Part shown: positions 54,564-63,820 of the stretch, one piece after another
How positions within the stretch are numbered: the stretch's first letter is position 1
Layout of the letters: the number at the start of each line of letters is the position of its first letter
Origin: Ectobius pallidus
Taxonomy: Eukaryota > Arthropoda > Insecta > Blattodea > Ectobiidae
DNA: 64,000 nt
Assembly: GCA_964059195.1 (NCBI GenBank)
Contig: CAXKWD010000001.1
Location: 212,916,484 to 212,980,483, forward strand
Direction of reading: 5' to 3'
The notes under the pieces: generated by a model
The model's database searches: none
What the model was told of the DNA's origin: nothing
What the model saw: the letters and a program-made list of their open reading frames with translations, nothing else
Translations under genes and position numbers: made by a program

Positions 54564-54994
54564 CTAATAAATAATAGACCTTGCATTTCTAAATGCAGAA
54601 CATAGGAAGTTATTATCCTGAGTGGAATGCGATAACCTTCCTTAACACCCACAATGTACTTTCAAATGTATGAATATGGCTAACAGGGTTACCTGCATTT
54701 TATAGCAGATCCTTGTGTTTTGCATACAGACCCAGAAGCTTACCTCATTATTACCCTAGTTTAGGTTACTTTCCTTTACCAATCTCGTCCACCTGCGAGG
54801 TTCAATAGATAACATCACTATTATCTTCCCCATCTAATGTTTGCTTTGATGTAGGACAAGATTCTGAACCCGGTAGTCTTGTCACTAGACCGGAACTTGA
54901 CTCTAATGCAAGTTGCTTACGACTTTATTGTGGGTACGATTTTGATATTAATGTTTCTAACATTAATAATAATCATGGCCTGGATATTGATGAC

Positions 54995-56102
54995 TAGGGA
55001 CCGGATTCTTAGGTTTTTACCTATTTCTTTCCTTACTTCCAAAACAAAAAGCGCTCGTACACTTTTTCGAATCATGTCCATAGGATTCACCCACATTAAT
55101 TCTGTGGCACCTAAAAATACCTAAATGGGGTATAAAAACCTAAATATACCTAAACGGGATATAAAACCTAAAATATCTAATTTAGGCTCCTTTTTTGTTT
55201 GTCAGTTGAGAAATCTATATTTTGCGGGGAGAGAATAATTTTTGTCGGGTAGAAATTAATACCACCAGCGTTTCATTCAACCAATTGTCGTCTAGGATGG
55301 ACAGTATCAAGAGAGGAAAAGAGCACCGGCGTATTCCTTTTAAAATAGGCCTATTCGGACGAACAACCATTGTTGCCGTGTACTGCCCTGTTATTCATAC
55401 TGAGTGGTCACACTGTGAGTTTTAAGAAGACGTGTTAATTATGCCGAAACAAATGAAATCGAGTTTATTACGGCAGTGGATTGGCGACGATCTGAGTTTC
55501 ACTACAGATGGCAAAGTAATATTTTGTCAAGCCTGCCAGAAACACGTATTATTTACCTTTCTTGAAAAGGGGGAAGTTTTCGTCCCTAGTTGATCTGTTG
55601 TGTGGTTAGCATGCGTAACAACCGAAAAAAATGAAAATAATCAGTTTCACATTATCCACATCCAACCATAAAGTATTTTACTCACTAAATTAGAAGCATC
55701 GGATTCGAATCCTGAGAAGGGTAGTGTCTAGATACAGTATTAACTATTAACTAAGAGATAACAGGAAGAACTTCACAGTTGAGAATCTTGAAAGATATTT
55801 AGTGATATACTGTAAACAGGAAATGTGAGGCAATCTTATTTTCACTGCTTCTTTTGATTGTTTGTGCTTCTTTCTTCAATTGTATAATATTGTCTTAATG
55901 CAAGTTTACACAAATTTAAGTCAATTTTGTTAAGTTAAACTTTACCAGTATTATGTAGTCATTCCTATGTAGTACATTCAAATTTATTAAACCAATTATT
56001 CTGCTTGAAAACGATATTTTGGACAAAAAACCTAAAAAAAACTATTTCACCTAATGGAAAACCTAAAACAGTGTTTTTAAAAACCTATAAATCCGGTCCC
56101 TA
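54995..56102 (+). mobile_element. hAT-like element, ACCTAAAA-motif family
   Basis: TAGGGACCGGATTCTTAGGT and, inward from the right, TAGGGACCGGATTTATAGGT. The target TTGATGAC is exactly duplicated at 54987-54994 and 56103-56110. ACCTAAAA/ACCTAAAT words recur at 55107-55190 and 56020-56090. At 1,108 bp it is the longest member and keeps a zinc-finger remnant. Confidence 0.94.
55441..55580 (+). pseudogene. hAT transposase N-terminal zinc finger remnant
   Basis: Start codon, then MPKQMKSSLLRQWIGDD, LSFTTDGKVIFCQACQKHVL. The FC-x-x-C-x-K pattern after a basic MPK start is that of the N-terminal BED/CGGBP1-like finger of a hAT transposase, expected to bind the element ends. The second half of the finger and everything after it are missing; the frame runs into AT-rich DNA at about 55580. 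It is the best evidence that this end family is hAT. Confidence 0.7.
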
Positions 56103-56149
56103 TTGATGACCTAATAGCTATTTATGTATCAAGTACGCATCTAGTATAG

Positions 56150-56285
56150 TGGCCGAGGCGTAAGCCCGGCCTTACAGGACCGCGAACTGTCGGGGAAGGG
56201 AGTTTCTGTGGTTCACATACATACTTTTTTGGCCAGAAAAGGATATGGACGGCCTTCCCGACATGAGTGATTATATTTATTCTGT
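56150..56285 (-). repeat. SINE family 4, 5'-truncated
   Basis: Minus-strand match to 41780-41915: GCCCGGCCTTACAGGACCGC, GTGGTTCACATACATACTTT, GACGGCCTTCCCGACATGAG. Confidence 0.85.
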
Positions 56286-56287
56286 GT

Positions 56288-56682
56288 ATAATGAAATCTT
56301 CTGTCCAGAAATCTAAAAATACAAATTTATAAGACAGTTATCCTGCCGGTTGTATTATATGGATGTGAGACATGGTCGCTTACTCTTCAGAAAGAACATA
56401 ATCTAAGAATATTTGAAAACAGAGTGCTTAGGAAAATATTTGGGCCTAAGAGAGGCCCGAAGGGAAAAGACCACTTGGAAGACCTAGACGTAGGTGGGGG
56501 GACAATATTAGGATAGATTTAAGGGAAATAGAATTTGAAATGGGTGGTTGGATGGAGTTAGCACAGAATAGGGTTGAATGGTGGACTCAGGTAAGCACGG
56601 CAATGAACCATCGGGTTCCATAAAATAGATAGTATTTCTTTAGCTCGCTGAGCAACTGTCTATTGCCATTGAGTAAGTAAGT
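56288..56682 (+). mobile_element. GNEPPGSL-type LINE with internal deletion
   Basis: Reads KTVILPVVLYGCETWSLTLQ (the thumb region of this reverse transcriptase), FENRVLRKIFGPKRG, then jumps to PKGKRPLGRPRRRWGDNIRI, missing the LHNEELH...WAGHVxRMG block present at 18.8 kb. Ends CTATTGCCATTGAGTAAGTA. The deletion joins at AGAGAGG/CCCGAAGG near 56453. Confidence 0.9.
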
Positions 56683-57136
56683 ATATTTAAGGTCGCTTAG
56701 TGTTCGACTACCCCTGATATTTGTGCGGGTAAGCTTTAATTTGTACCTTTCTTTTGTAGAGGGTAATAGAAATCTTTGTTTTAGGCTGTACCGGTACGTA
56801 AAGTTGTTACAGTTTTTGTTTTAGACTCAATTCTAGTGTTTGTATGTCCCAGAAACAACTGTCGCTTCCTGCTCATGATTTATAAGGCGCTAATGTGCGA
56901 CGTGCCGGTTTGTCTGCTCTAACATTAATGATGTAACTTTTACTTGCTGTAATTTATGATATCAAGGTCATTTGTATGAAGATGGCAGGGAAATTCGCGC
57001 TGCTGCAGGTGTGCCAACCTTAATTAGCGTGTGCCCGTGGGATGTGGAGGTGTTTATGACACGCGTGTTCGCCGGCGAGCTCAGCTGTTACAATGCGGAG
57101 AAATTCCATAATGGTTTAGGAAGCAAATATTTTATA
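56683..57136. other. No gene recognised
   Basis: Mixed composition; nothing identified. Confidence 0.4.
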
Positions 57137-57808
57137 TAATTTTTGAAGTGAAACTTCTTTAGCCGCGCTAGGAGTAAATCGAGAGCTAACACCAACTTGC
57201 GTTACGGACAAAATCGTCACGAAATTAGTGAGGCTGCACAGAAAACAATCAACTCAATGATTAGGCTTATCCAAAATTTAAAAAATCCAAAAATCCAAAA
57301 TTAAAAAATCAAAATACCCAAAATTAAAAAATACAAAAATACAAAATTAAAAAAATAAAAAATCGAAAATAAAAAAAATAAAAAATCGAAAATTAAAAAA
57401 TTAAAATTTTTTAAAATATCGAAAATCAAAATAAAAAATCCAAAATTAAAAATCCAAAATTTAAAAAATTAAAAAAAATTAAAAATAAAAATCGAAAATA
57501 CATAATTTTAAAATCTAAAAATCCAAATAAAAGATCGAAAATCTAAACTTAAAAACCCCAAAAATAAAAAATAAAAGATCCAAAATTTTAAAAATCCGCA
57601 ATTAAAAAACAAACATTTCCAGGATTTAAAAAATTAAAAGATAAAAAAATTTAAAAACCCGAAAATCCAAAATGAAAAAAGTCCAAAAACCCATTAAAAA
57701 GTTCAACAATCCAAAATTGAAAAAGTTCAAAAATTAAAACAAGTTTCACTTATGTCGCGTGGCGTTAAAACAAGTTTCACTTCTTTCGCGTGTCGTTCCA
57801 CGCATACT
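57137..57808 (+). mobile_element. AT-minisatellite element, copy C
   Basis: TTTTTGAAGTGAAACTTCTT, TAGCCGCG, AAATCGTCACGAAATTAGTG, GCTGCACAGAAAACAATCAA, an AT core of degenerate AAAATCCAAAATTAAAAA units (57270-57735), then a 3' end that is doubled: AACAAGTTTCACTTATGTCG at 57738 and again AACAAGTTTCACTTCTTTCG at 57768, the second with CGTGTCGTTCCACGC. A GTTT run follows. Confidence 0.82.
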
Positions 57809-58134
57809 TTTTGTTTGTTTGTTTGTTTGGACTATTACCAATATAGGCCTGTTAAAGGCAGTATGGTTTTCGTTATGAGCCTACCAGAGGAATACTTTTT
57901 TTCTTGTACTTTCTTTCATGTCATAGTTTGAATATATCTTCACCTGTATCATAGGTACTACACCTACAGGTAGAGGAAGTATGTGATCGACCAAGAGTCG
58001 AATGGGAATAAAATTCAGTCTAAGCGTCCACAGAACACCGGCACCCATTCCATACTGCCACTGTGTAGGGATTTGAACCACTGTGCGACAACCTTAGCCT
58101 CTTAGCCGAACTTCTGCAGGAGATTTGCTAGGAG

Positions 58135-58459
58135 GTGTTTAAAAATTTACCCTAAAGCCCGGACCTCGCTCCTAGTGATTTCCATCTTTTTTTACACCTC
58201 AAGAAATGACAATGAATGACAGCGAATGACGGAGAGAAGGAGATGTTTGTTACACAGTGGTTCAAATCCCTGACGGCAGACTTGTACGACACAGGTTTTC
58301 AAACGTTGGTCCCTCGGTATGACAAATGTCTCAATTCTGGTGTAAATATGTTAAAAATAGCTGAATGCTGGCTGTGTCTCTTTCAATAACTAATTACTTG
58401 AAATTGTGTTTAGTTTCTATAAATGGACCCAGGAAAACTTAATTTGTGGACGTCCCTCG
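58135..58459 (+). pseudogene. mariner transposase C-terminus and 3' end
   Basis: The frame reads SPDLAPSDFHLFLHLKK, the mariner YSPDLAP-D-FHLF motif in which the aspartate before FHLF is the third catalytic carboxylate. After a frameshift EMFVTQWFKSLTADLYDTGF, QTLVPRYDKCLNSGVN follows. The 3' inverted repeat reads GGACGTCCCTCG with TA beyond (58460-58461), matching the end at 16950. The N-terminal two thirds are missing. Confidence 0.85.
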
Positions 58460-58531
58460 TACTTTCTTACCCATAAGAAGGACGTGTAACCAGCTAGCAA
58501 ATAGTCTATATAAACATAAATAAATAATAAC

Positions 58532-58991
58532 TAGGGTGCGGCTTTATATGACCTGAAAAATAGGATATATCCATGCATTTCTTACTTAAAAAACATTAAA
58601 ATATGACCAATAAAATTTAAAATATGGCTTTGCCATTTAAGCCTACACATTGTGTATATTTTTTTAAGTTTCATTACAATACATTTTATTAAAATATAGT
58701 GTTAATTATTTAAAATATCTGTAAATTCTCAAAAAGTATCATTATAATGCAAAATTTACAAAATATGAAAGGAAACTTCAAAATTTCTTTAATATGCACA
58801 CAAATATGCCAAAAATGCATATTCATATTGAATATGCTACAATAGTTGAAAATTTCCTAAATATGCAGTTATATGCACAATAAAAGCCGTTCTATTTTCA
58901 CCAGGAAGCTTGGAATCTGGTTTAAATTAGTCGGAAACCTGAAATAATGCAAAGGGGAAAAATATGACATGTCATAGAAATCCGCCCCCTA
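58532..58991. mobile_element. hAT-like element, ATATGACC-motif family
   Basis: TAGGGTGCGGCTTTATATGA and, inward from the right, TAGGGGGCGGATTTCTATGA. The target ATAATAAC is exactly duplicated at 58524-58531 and 58992-58999. AAAATATGACC, AAATATGG, AAATATGC words recur throughout. 460 bp, non-coding. Confidence 0.93.
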
Positions 58992-58999
58992 ATAATAAC

Positions 59000-59559
59000 T
59001 AAGATACCCTAAAATCCTGAAAATTTGCTTCCCTTCCGCTGAGCGTAGTTTAGAAAGTTATGAATAAAGAACTGGTATGCTACCTGTTTGTTATTATAAA
59101 CCAATGAACAGTCACTAACGATAGAGGTAAAGTGTAATCCAGCAGCGAATTATGACCTTAATGCATTTTTGTATTCAGCACATTGATCTGAAACACTAAA
59201 AAGAAGTGGAGAGAAAAATAATTGGAAAAAACACTAAGCCCTAGCCACAAGGTGTAATTTTCGGTTGCTCACTGTTCTAGATGTTCACGCATAATTAGGG
59301 CCACAATTTGATTTCCCTGGAGTGGATGTAGGGCATTTGCATCTGAATTTCAAGTGTTAATTCTTCACATCACGCACATAGGCTACATAAAAACGTTTAA
59401 TAGGATCAGTGAGTTACTAACTCCATCTTAATGCTTATCAATCTTCAGCTGCTAGCACGCAATCTTTAAGGAATAATGCCTAGTGTTTCTTTTATTTATT
59501 TCCTTTCCATAAACAAGTAGGCCTACACTTTATTATGTACAGGATACCCCAAAGTAAAA
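59000..59559. other. No gene recognised
   Basis: Unclassified AT-rich sequence. Confidence 0.4.
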
Positions 59560-60244
59560 TCTATATAATAAGACGAAGTGGTTGTCTGTCTGTATGCGAT
59601 GTCCAGCGAAATGTATTACATGCAGAGATCTGAAATTTTGAACATGATGGACTGAAGGGTGGGCGAATGCACCTCGAAGCCGGATTTTTTATTTTCGCTT
59701 TCGTTCGCGAGTTATGAGTGAAAAACGGGCAGAAAACGTGCATTTTTTGCACTTTCGAAGCATCAGTTTTCAGTAATACATTTCAATCGTCAAATCAATT
59801 GCAGGTGGCTTTGCCTATTTTTGTCATACCTTAGAAATAAAAGCATCGCGATCGCTTTAATTTTGTAAGCCCGTCCTGGTCGATTCATTTGTTTATAGTG
59901 TCATGGCACGCAGACATCTGAAATTTTTCAACATAGACGGAAGAGGGATAATGAATACAGGCCTAAAGAGGCAAACATTGATCGATTTGGTCGGAACTCA
60001 CTATGCAAGGGTTTTCTAGACCAGGGAACTCGAATCTGAGGTCTTTTTCCCAGCTGACGCTTTCTAATCGTAGAATTCACTTTAAAGCCGGATTTTTAGC
60101 CGTTTCATTGATTATTAATCGTTTAGTTTAATCCTATGAATGTTTCACGTGCAAGTGTTAATAAATATAATGTTTTAATTATTTTGCTCTTAATTCTTAA
60201 TCATCGAGTTAATTGTCGCGAGCGATGCTGCGGACACCTGCTAG
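59560..60244 (+). mobile_element. Helitron family 1, uninterrupted copy
   Basis: TCTATATAATAAGACGAAGT after an A; shares GCACCTCGAAGCCGGATTTT with 3771-4962 and its last 200 bp with 7185-7376. Ends with imperfect hairpin CGCGAGCGATGCTGCG, GACACCTG and CTAG at 60241-60244; the next base is C rather than T. 685 bp. Confidence 0.85.
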
Positions 60245-60284
60245 CGCAAACTAAAAGATAGTCGATGCTTAAATACTTCCGAAC

Positions 60285-60439
60285 ACAGATATAAAAAGTG
60301 CGTAAAATTTGCCATAGCCTGCCGATTTGCATTTGCAGTAGCCTATATTCTTTTCACTTTTTTCTTTCGAATTTCGGAGGAGGATATATCCCCTCGATCC
60401 CCCCCCCCCCCTCTGGGTCCGCCACTGAAGCCAAGGGAC
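60285..60439. mobile_element. Solo hAT right end
   Basis: A C run then TCTGGGTCCGCCACTG, inward CAGTGGCGGACCCAGAGGGG, a common hAT end type. The left partner was not found. Confidence 0.5.
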
Positions 60440-60608
60440 GTGCAGTAGCTGTGTTTCTTGAGGGGTACTTGACATTAAGCTCACCATGTAATATTATCGA
60501 AGGAGTCCTCATACCATGTTGTTGCGGCTTCCTTTGTAGGTGAAGTGATGGCTTGCATACTGATGCATAGCCCTTACAGCTTGTCCTTGTGCCTGTGTCA
60601 TTATATGT

Positions 60609-62419
60609 CATAAATTATTATTAATAAACCTACTTACTGCCTGTAGATTAATCTTTTTAGCCTTTCGTGAATGCCTGTAATTCATATAAACTTCCTACGG
60701 CAGCAGTAGGTGCATTTTGTGTTCCAGCTTAATATTTAAAAAAAAAGTAATTAATTTTGAGGTTACTTGTAGTCACGCATAATGTACAGGACACAAGATT
60801 TTGCCTTAAATTTATTACAAAATAACGGAAAATTACTCGAAAGGTAATAAAAAATGCATGTAAAATGTACAGAATAGGATACAAGAAATAAATTATGCAC
60901 ATTGTCATTATGTCAACTGTTTTCTTTGCAGTCCGGCACAGAATAATAATTGAATATCCCACATTTAAGGGACATTCTATTTAAGCACCTACCCATGACA
61001 TTTTCGGGTACTATATAGCCTACTCGCTAAATTAAAAAATATGGTATAACTTGACATTATTGAAGTCATTATAGTGAAATTTAGTTTATTGTGAACTTTT
61101 TTTTTTTAAATTTAAATTATAGATTCTTCTACATAATAGATTTTAACCAATACTAATAGTAGGCCTAGATTTTAGCTTGTTTTATTTTGACAAGGTATTG
61201 GTTTTAATTAATGTACACTATATAATTGAAGTATTCTGCTGTTCATTTGTCATGAAAACCTAGGCACTGATATCTTGTCACAATTTAGACTGTTTGAGGG
61301 AGTAAGGTGGCACCAATTGATTGCATTATGACATTTATTGTATTTATATTTGTTCATCAGCTGAGTATTGGAATGTACTAACTCTTTTTTGTTGTTGCAA
61401 GAAGTGAGATAATTTGTACCGTATTTCCAACTCTTAGTTTAGATATGCTTCATACGAATATGCATAGACCCATAGGCGTACCGAGGGGGGGTTTTGGGGG
61501 GTTTGAACCCCCCCGCCCCCCATTGATTAAAAAAAGGAAAATTGTAGGCTATAATTTTTTAAGTATGCCCATAAATTACTTAATACAAGTATAAAGCGTG
61601 GGAAGCTTAAAACTCGTTATTTTGCATCTTAATTTTTAAAATTTTCCGGGGGAAGACCCCCGGAAGCTTAAAACTCGTTATTTTGCATCTTAATTTTTTA
61701 AATTTTCCGGGAAGGACCCCCGGACCCCCCTCTCCAGACCCCGCGGATGTTATAACCCCCCCATATGGTCGGCCTGGTTACGCCTATGCATAGACCTACT
61801 GGGAAATCAACCATCTCTGAGACGTTAAATATGAGAAACCTCAGTATTAACCTTCTTCTTCGTTTTTCAGACTTACCTTGAGGGATACGTTAGCTCCGTT
61901 ACTCAGGTGACGATATTTCAAAACTAACTTTGGGATAATAGCCTATTAATTATGGAAAACATACGTATTTTTATGGGTGGCGATCATTCCATACAAAGTA
62001 TATCTATGCCAGAAAGAAATGTCTAACCATAGCCAAGCTTATGTGTTTACATAAAATATGAAGTGTTTAGAAAGGATAAACGAATTAAGAGTACGCCGGA
62101 TTTACTGCAGCAGCTATTTTAGGTGGATGCCAAAAATTCACTAAATGTTAGCTTACGCAATAGTGAATATGTAGCTAGGATATTGTCAAAGATGTTGCTC
62201 ATCAGATCACGTATTAAGCAACATTATAAATTATATTATTGTGTACGTTTTACTTCCATTTTGAAATTTATTTATTTTAATATTAAGCTCGAACACAGAA
62301 AACGTATATTAAGTACCTACTGCTGCCGTAGTGAAGTTTAGTTGAATTACAGGCATACACGAAAGGCTAAAAATATTAATCTACAGGCAGTAAGTAGGTT
62401 TATTAATACTAATTTATGA
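60609..62419. mobile_element. Long fold-back pair, ~140-bp arms
   Basis: TAAACCTACTTACTGCCTGT, AGATTAATCTTTTTAGCCTT, TCGTGAATGCCTGTAATTCA, GCAGCAGTAGGTGC run left to right at 60609-60745, and their reverse complement with scattered changes at 62271-62419. The 1.5-kb centre has no frame and contains a hAT MITE. Confidence 0.8.
61471..61788. mobile_element. hAT-like MITE with internal tandem repeat
   Basis: CATAGGCGTACCGAGG and, inward from the right, CATAGGCGTAACCAGG. The target CATAGACC is exactly duplicated at 61463-61470 and 61789-61796. A 61-bp unit (GGAAGCTTAAAACTCGTTAT...) is tandemly doubled at 61601-61661 and 61662-61722. Confidence 0.93.
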
Positions 62420-62906
62420 GTTGTTATTCAAGGTCCTCATTTCCTGCAAGATATTCCATAAAAATCTGACAAAGTTTGAATTCCTTCCTTAGAGCATACC
62501 AACATAATTATGAATTAGTCCTAACCACGAACGGAGAGCCCTCAACTCGTGTAGAAACTTCCATTTAAATTCAGTGGCCAGTCTTTGAGTGCCTCCCTCG
62601 TGCGCTATATGAAGAGCATATTAACACACTTATGAATATTCCTGACCATAGAGCGCTGATGTAGACATGGGGTAGTCAGCAGCCGGGAGCCATGACGTGT
62701 TGATTTGCATAAATCCTACAAGAAATTCCAGTCATCACACACAAACCTGAGAAATAGCTAACCATTTATTAAGTAAGAATTCCTTAGCCCTGAGGCACAC
62801 TCATGTAGCAGGAGCTTGTAAAAAATGCAGATTGGTTAAGAAACATGTTGGCCAAAATAATATTGTGACTCTCTTTGTATATCAGTTATATCAGTTTACA
62901 TGATTT
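62420..62906. other. No gene recognised
   Basis: Mixed composition; faint internal similarity between 62450-62530 and 62690-62790 was not resolved. Confidence 0.35.
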
Positions 62907-63119
62907 TATTAAGTGCCAGAACGGTACTTTCTGAGATTGTATGGTGGACGGGGAAATCTCTGTCCGCCTGTCTTGTCTGTGAGTCTGTACGCGCGATAAC
63001 TGGAATACTCTTTATAAGATTTTCATTAAACTTGGTATACACACTTATAGCGTCCACGGGACGAAGCTTATTGATTTTGGGCCAAATCGGTTGACCGGTA
63101 CCGGAATAATGACTAATTA
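62907..63119 (+). repeat. CTGTCCGTCTG repeat, copy 5
   Basis: TTATTAAGTGCCAGAACGGT, GTGGACGGGGAAATCTCTGT, TACGCGCGATAACTGG, TTTTCATTAAACTTGG, GCGTCCACGGGACGAAGC, GACCGGTACCGGAATAATG. Confidence 0.87.
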
Positions 63120-63820
63120 ACGGTCATATGATTTTTAAATGGCAAATCATCACTACACTATAAAGCCACGGAGGATTTAAGAAAATTAAAAATATTAAGT
63201 ACCACTAATTAGTTACGTCGTGCAAAAAAATATTTTAAAATGTGGTTCTTCAATAAACTCCTATTGGCTAACGACTTTAAACAGCAAGAATTCACTCTTT
63301 CTCAACTATGATACAGGAAACTCAGAGCAAAGGAAGAGTAGAAGTTAGTGTGTTAGGTCGGAAGAAAAAATGCTACGCAATTTGTGGCTTAATGCGAATC
63401 TCCTTGTGCGTAGCAGAGAAGATGTGTGAATTCTTTGTGTGGAATAAGACAGTGTTTGTTGTACAAGCATTCAGACTGCTTTGAGATTCACAACATTCAG
63501 CAACTGCTCTGTGAGTGTTCATTAAGTTATCCTTGCATGATTCGGCGAACGAATACTGCAAAATTCATATTGAAGATTGCAGACAGTTCAAGCTGTGGAA
63601 AAGGGCTTGTTTGATTGTTCGGATGCAGGTGATAACAGTAAGTAGGCCTACTTCTAGCTTCTTACTTCAAGATGGCAGTTCTCAAATGAAAAGATTCTGA
63701 ATTATTCGAATTATTGTTGAAAGTTCTAGAGATATAAAGAATCGTGTAAATAGCATTAAAATATTCCTTTTATAGCTTAAGTTTAAAAAGTGGTAAACTT
63801 TCTATACATTTAATCATAAT
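63120..63820. other. No gene; one dispersed repeat at 63195-63245
   Basis: CCACTAATTAGTTACGTCGT then GCAAAAAAATATTTTAAAAT matches 13545-13605. Overlapping short frames near 63373-63700 have no domain. Confidence 0.45.

Noticed and set aside
55598..55720. tRNA-like words GTGGTTAGCATGCG and GGATTCGAATCC
   Set aside because: About 85 bases separate the boxes with AT-rich sequence between; no body or second copy, so not called a SINE.
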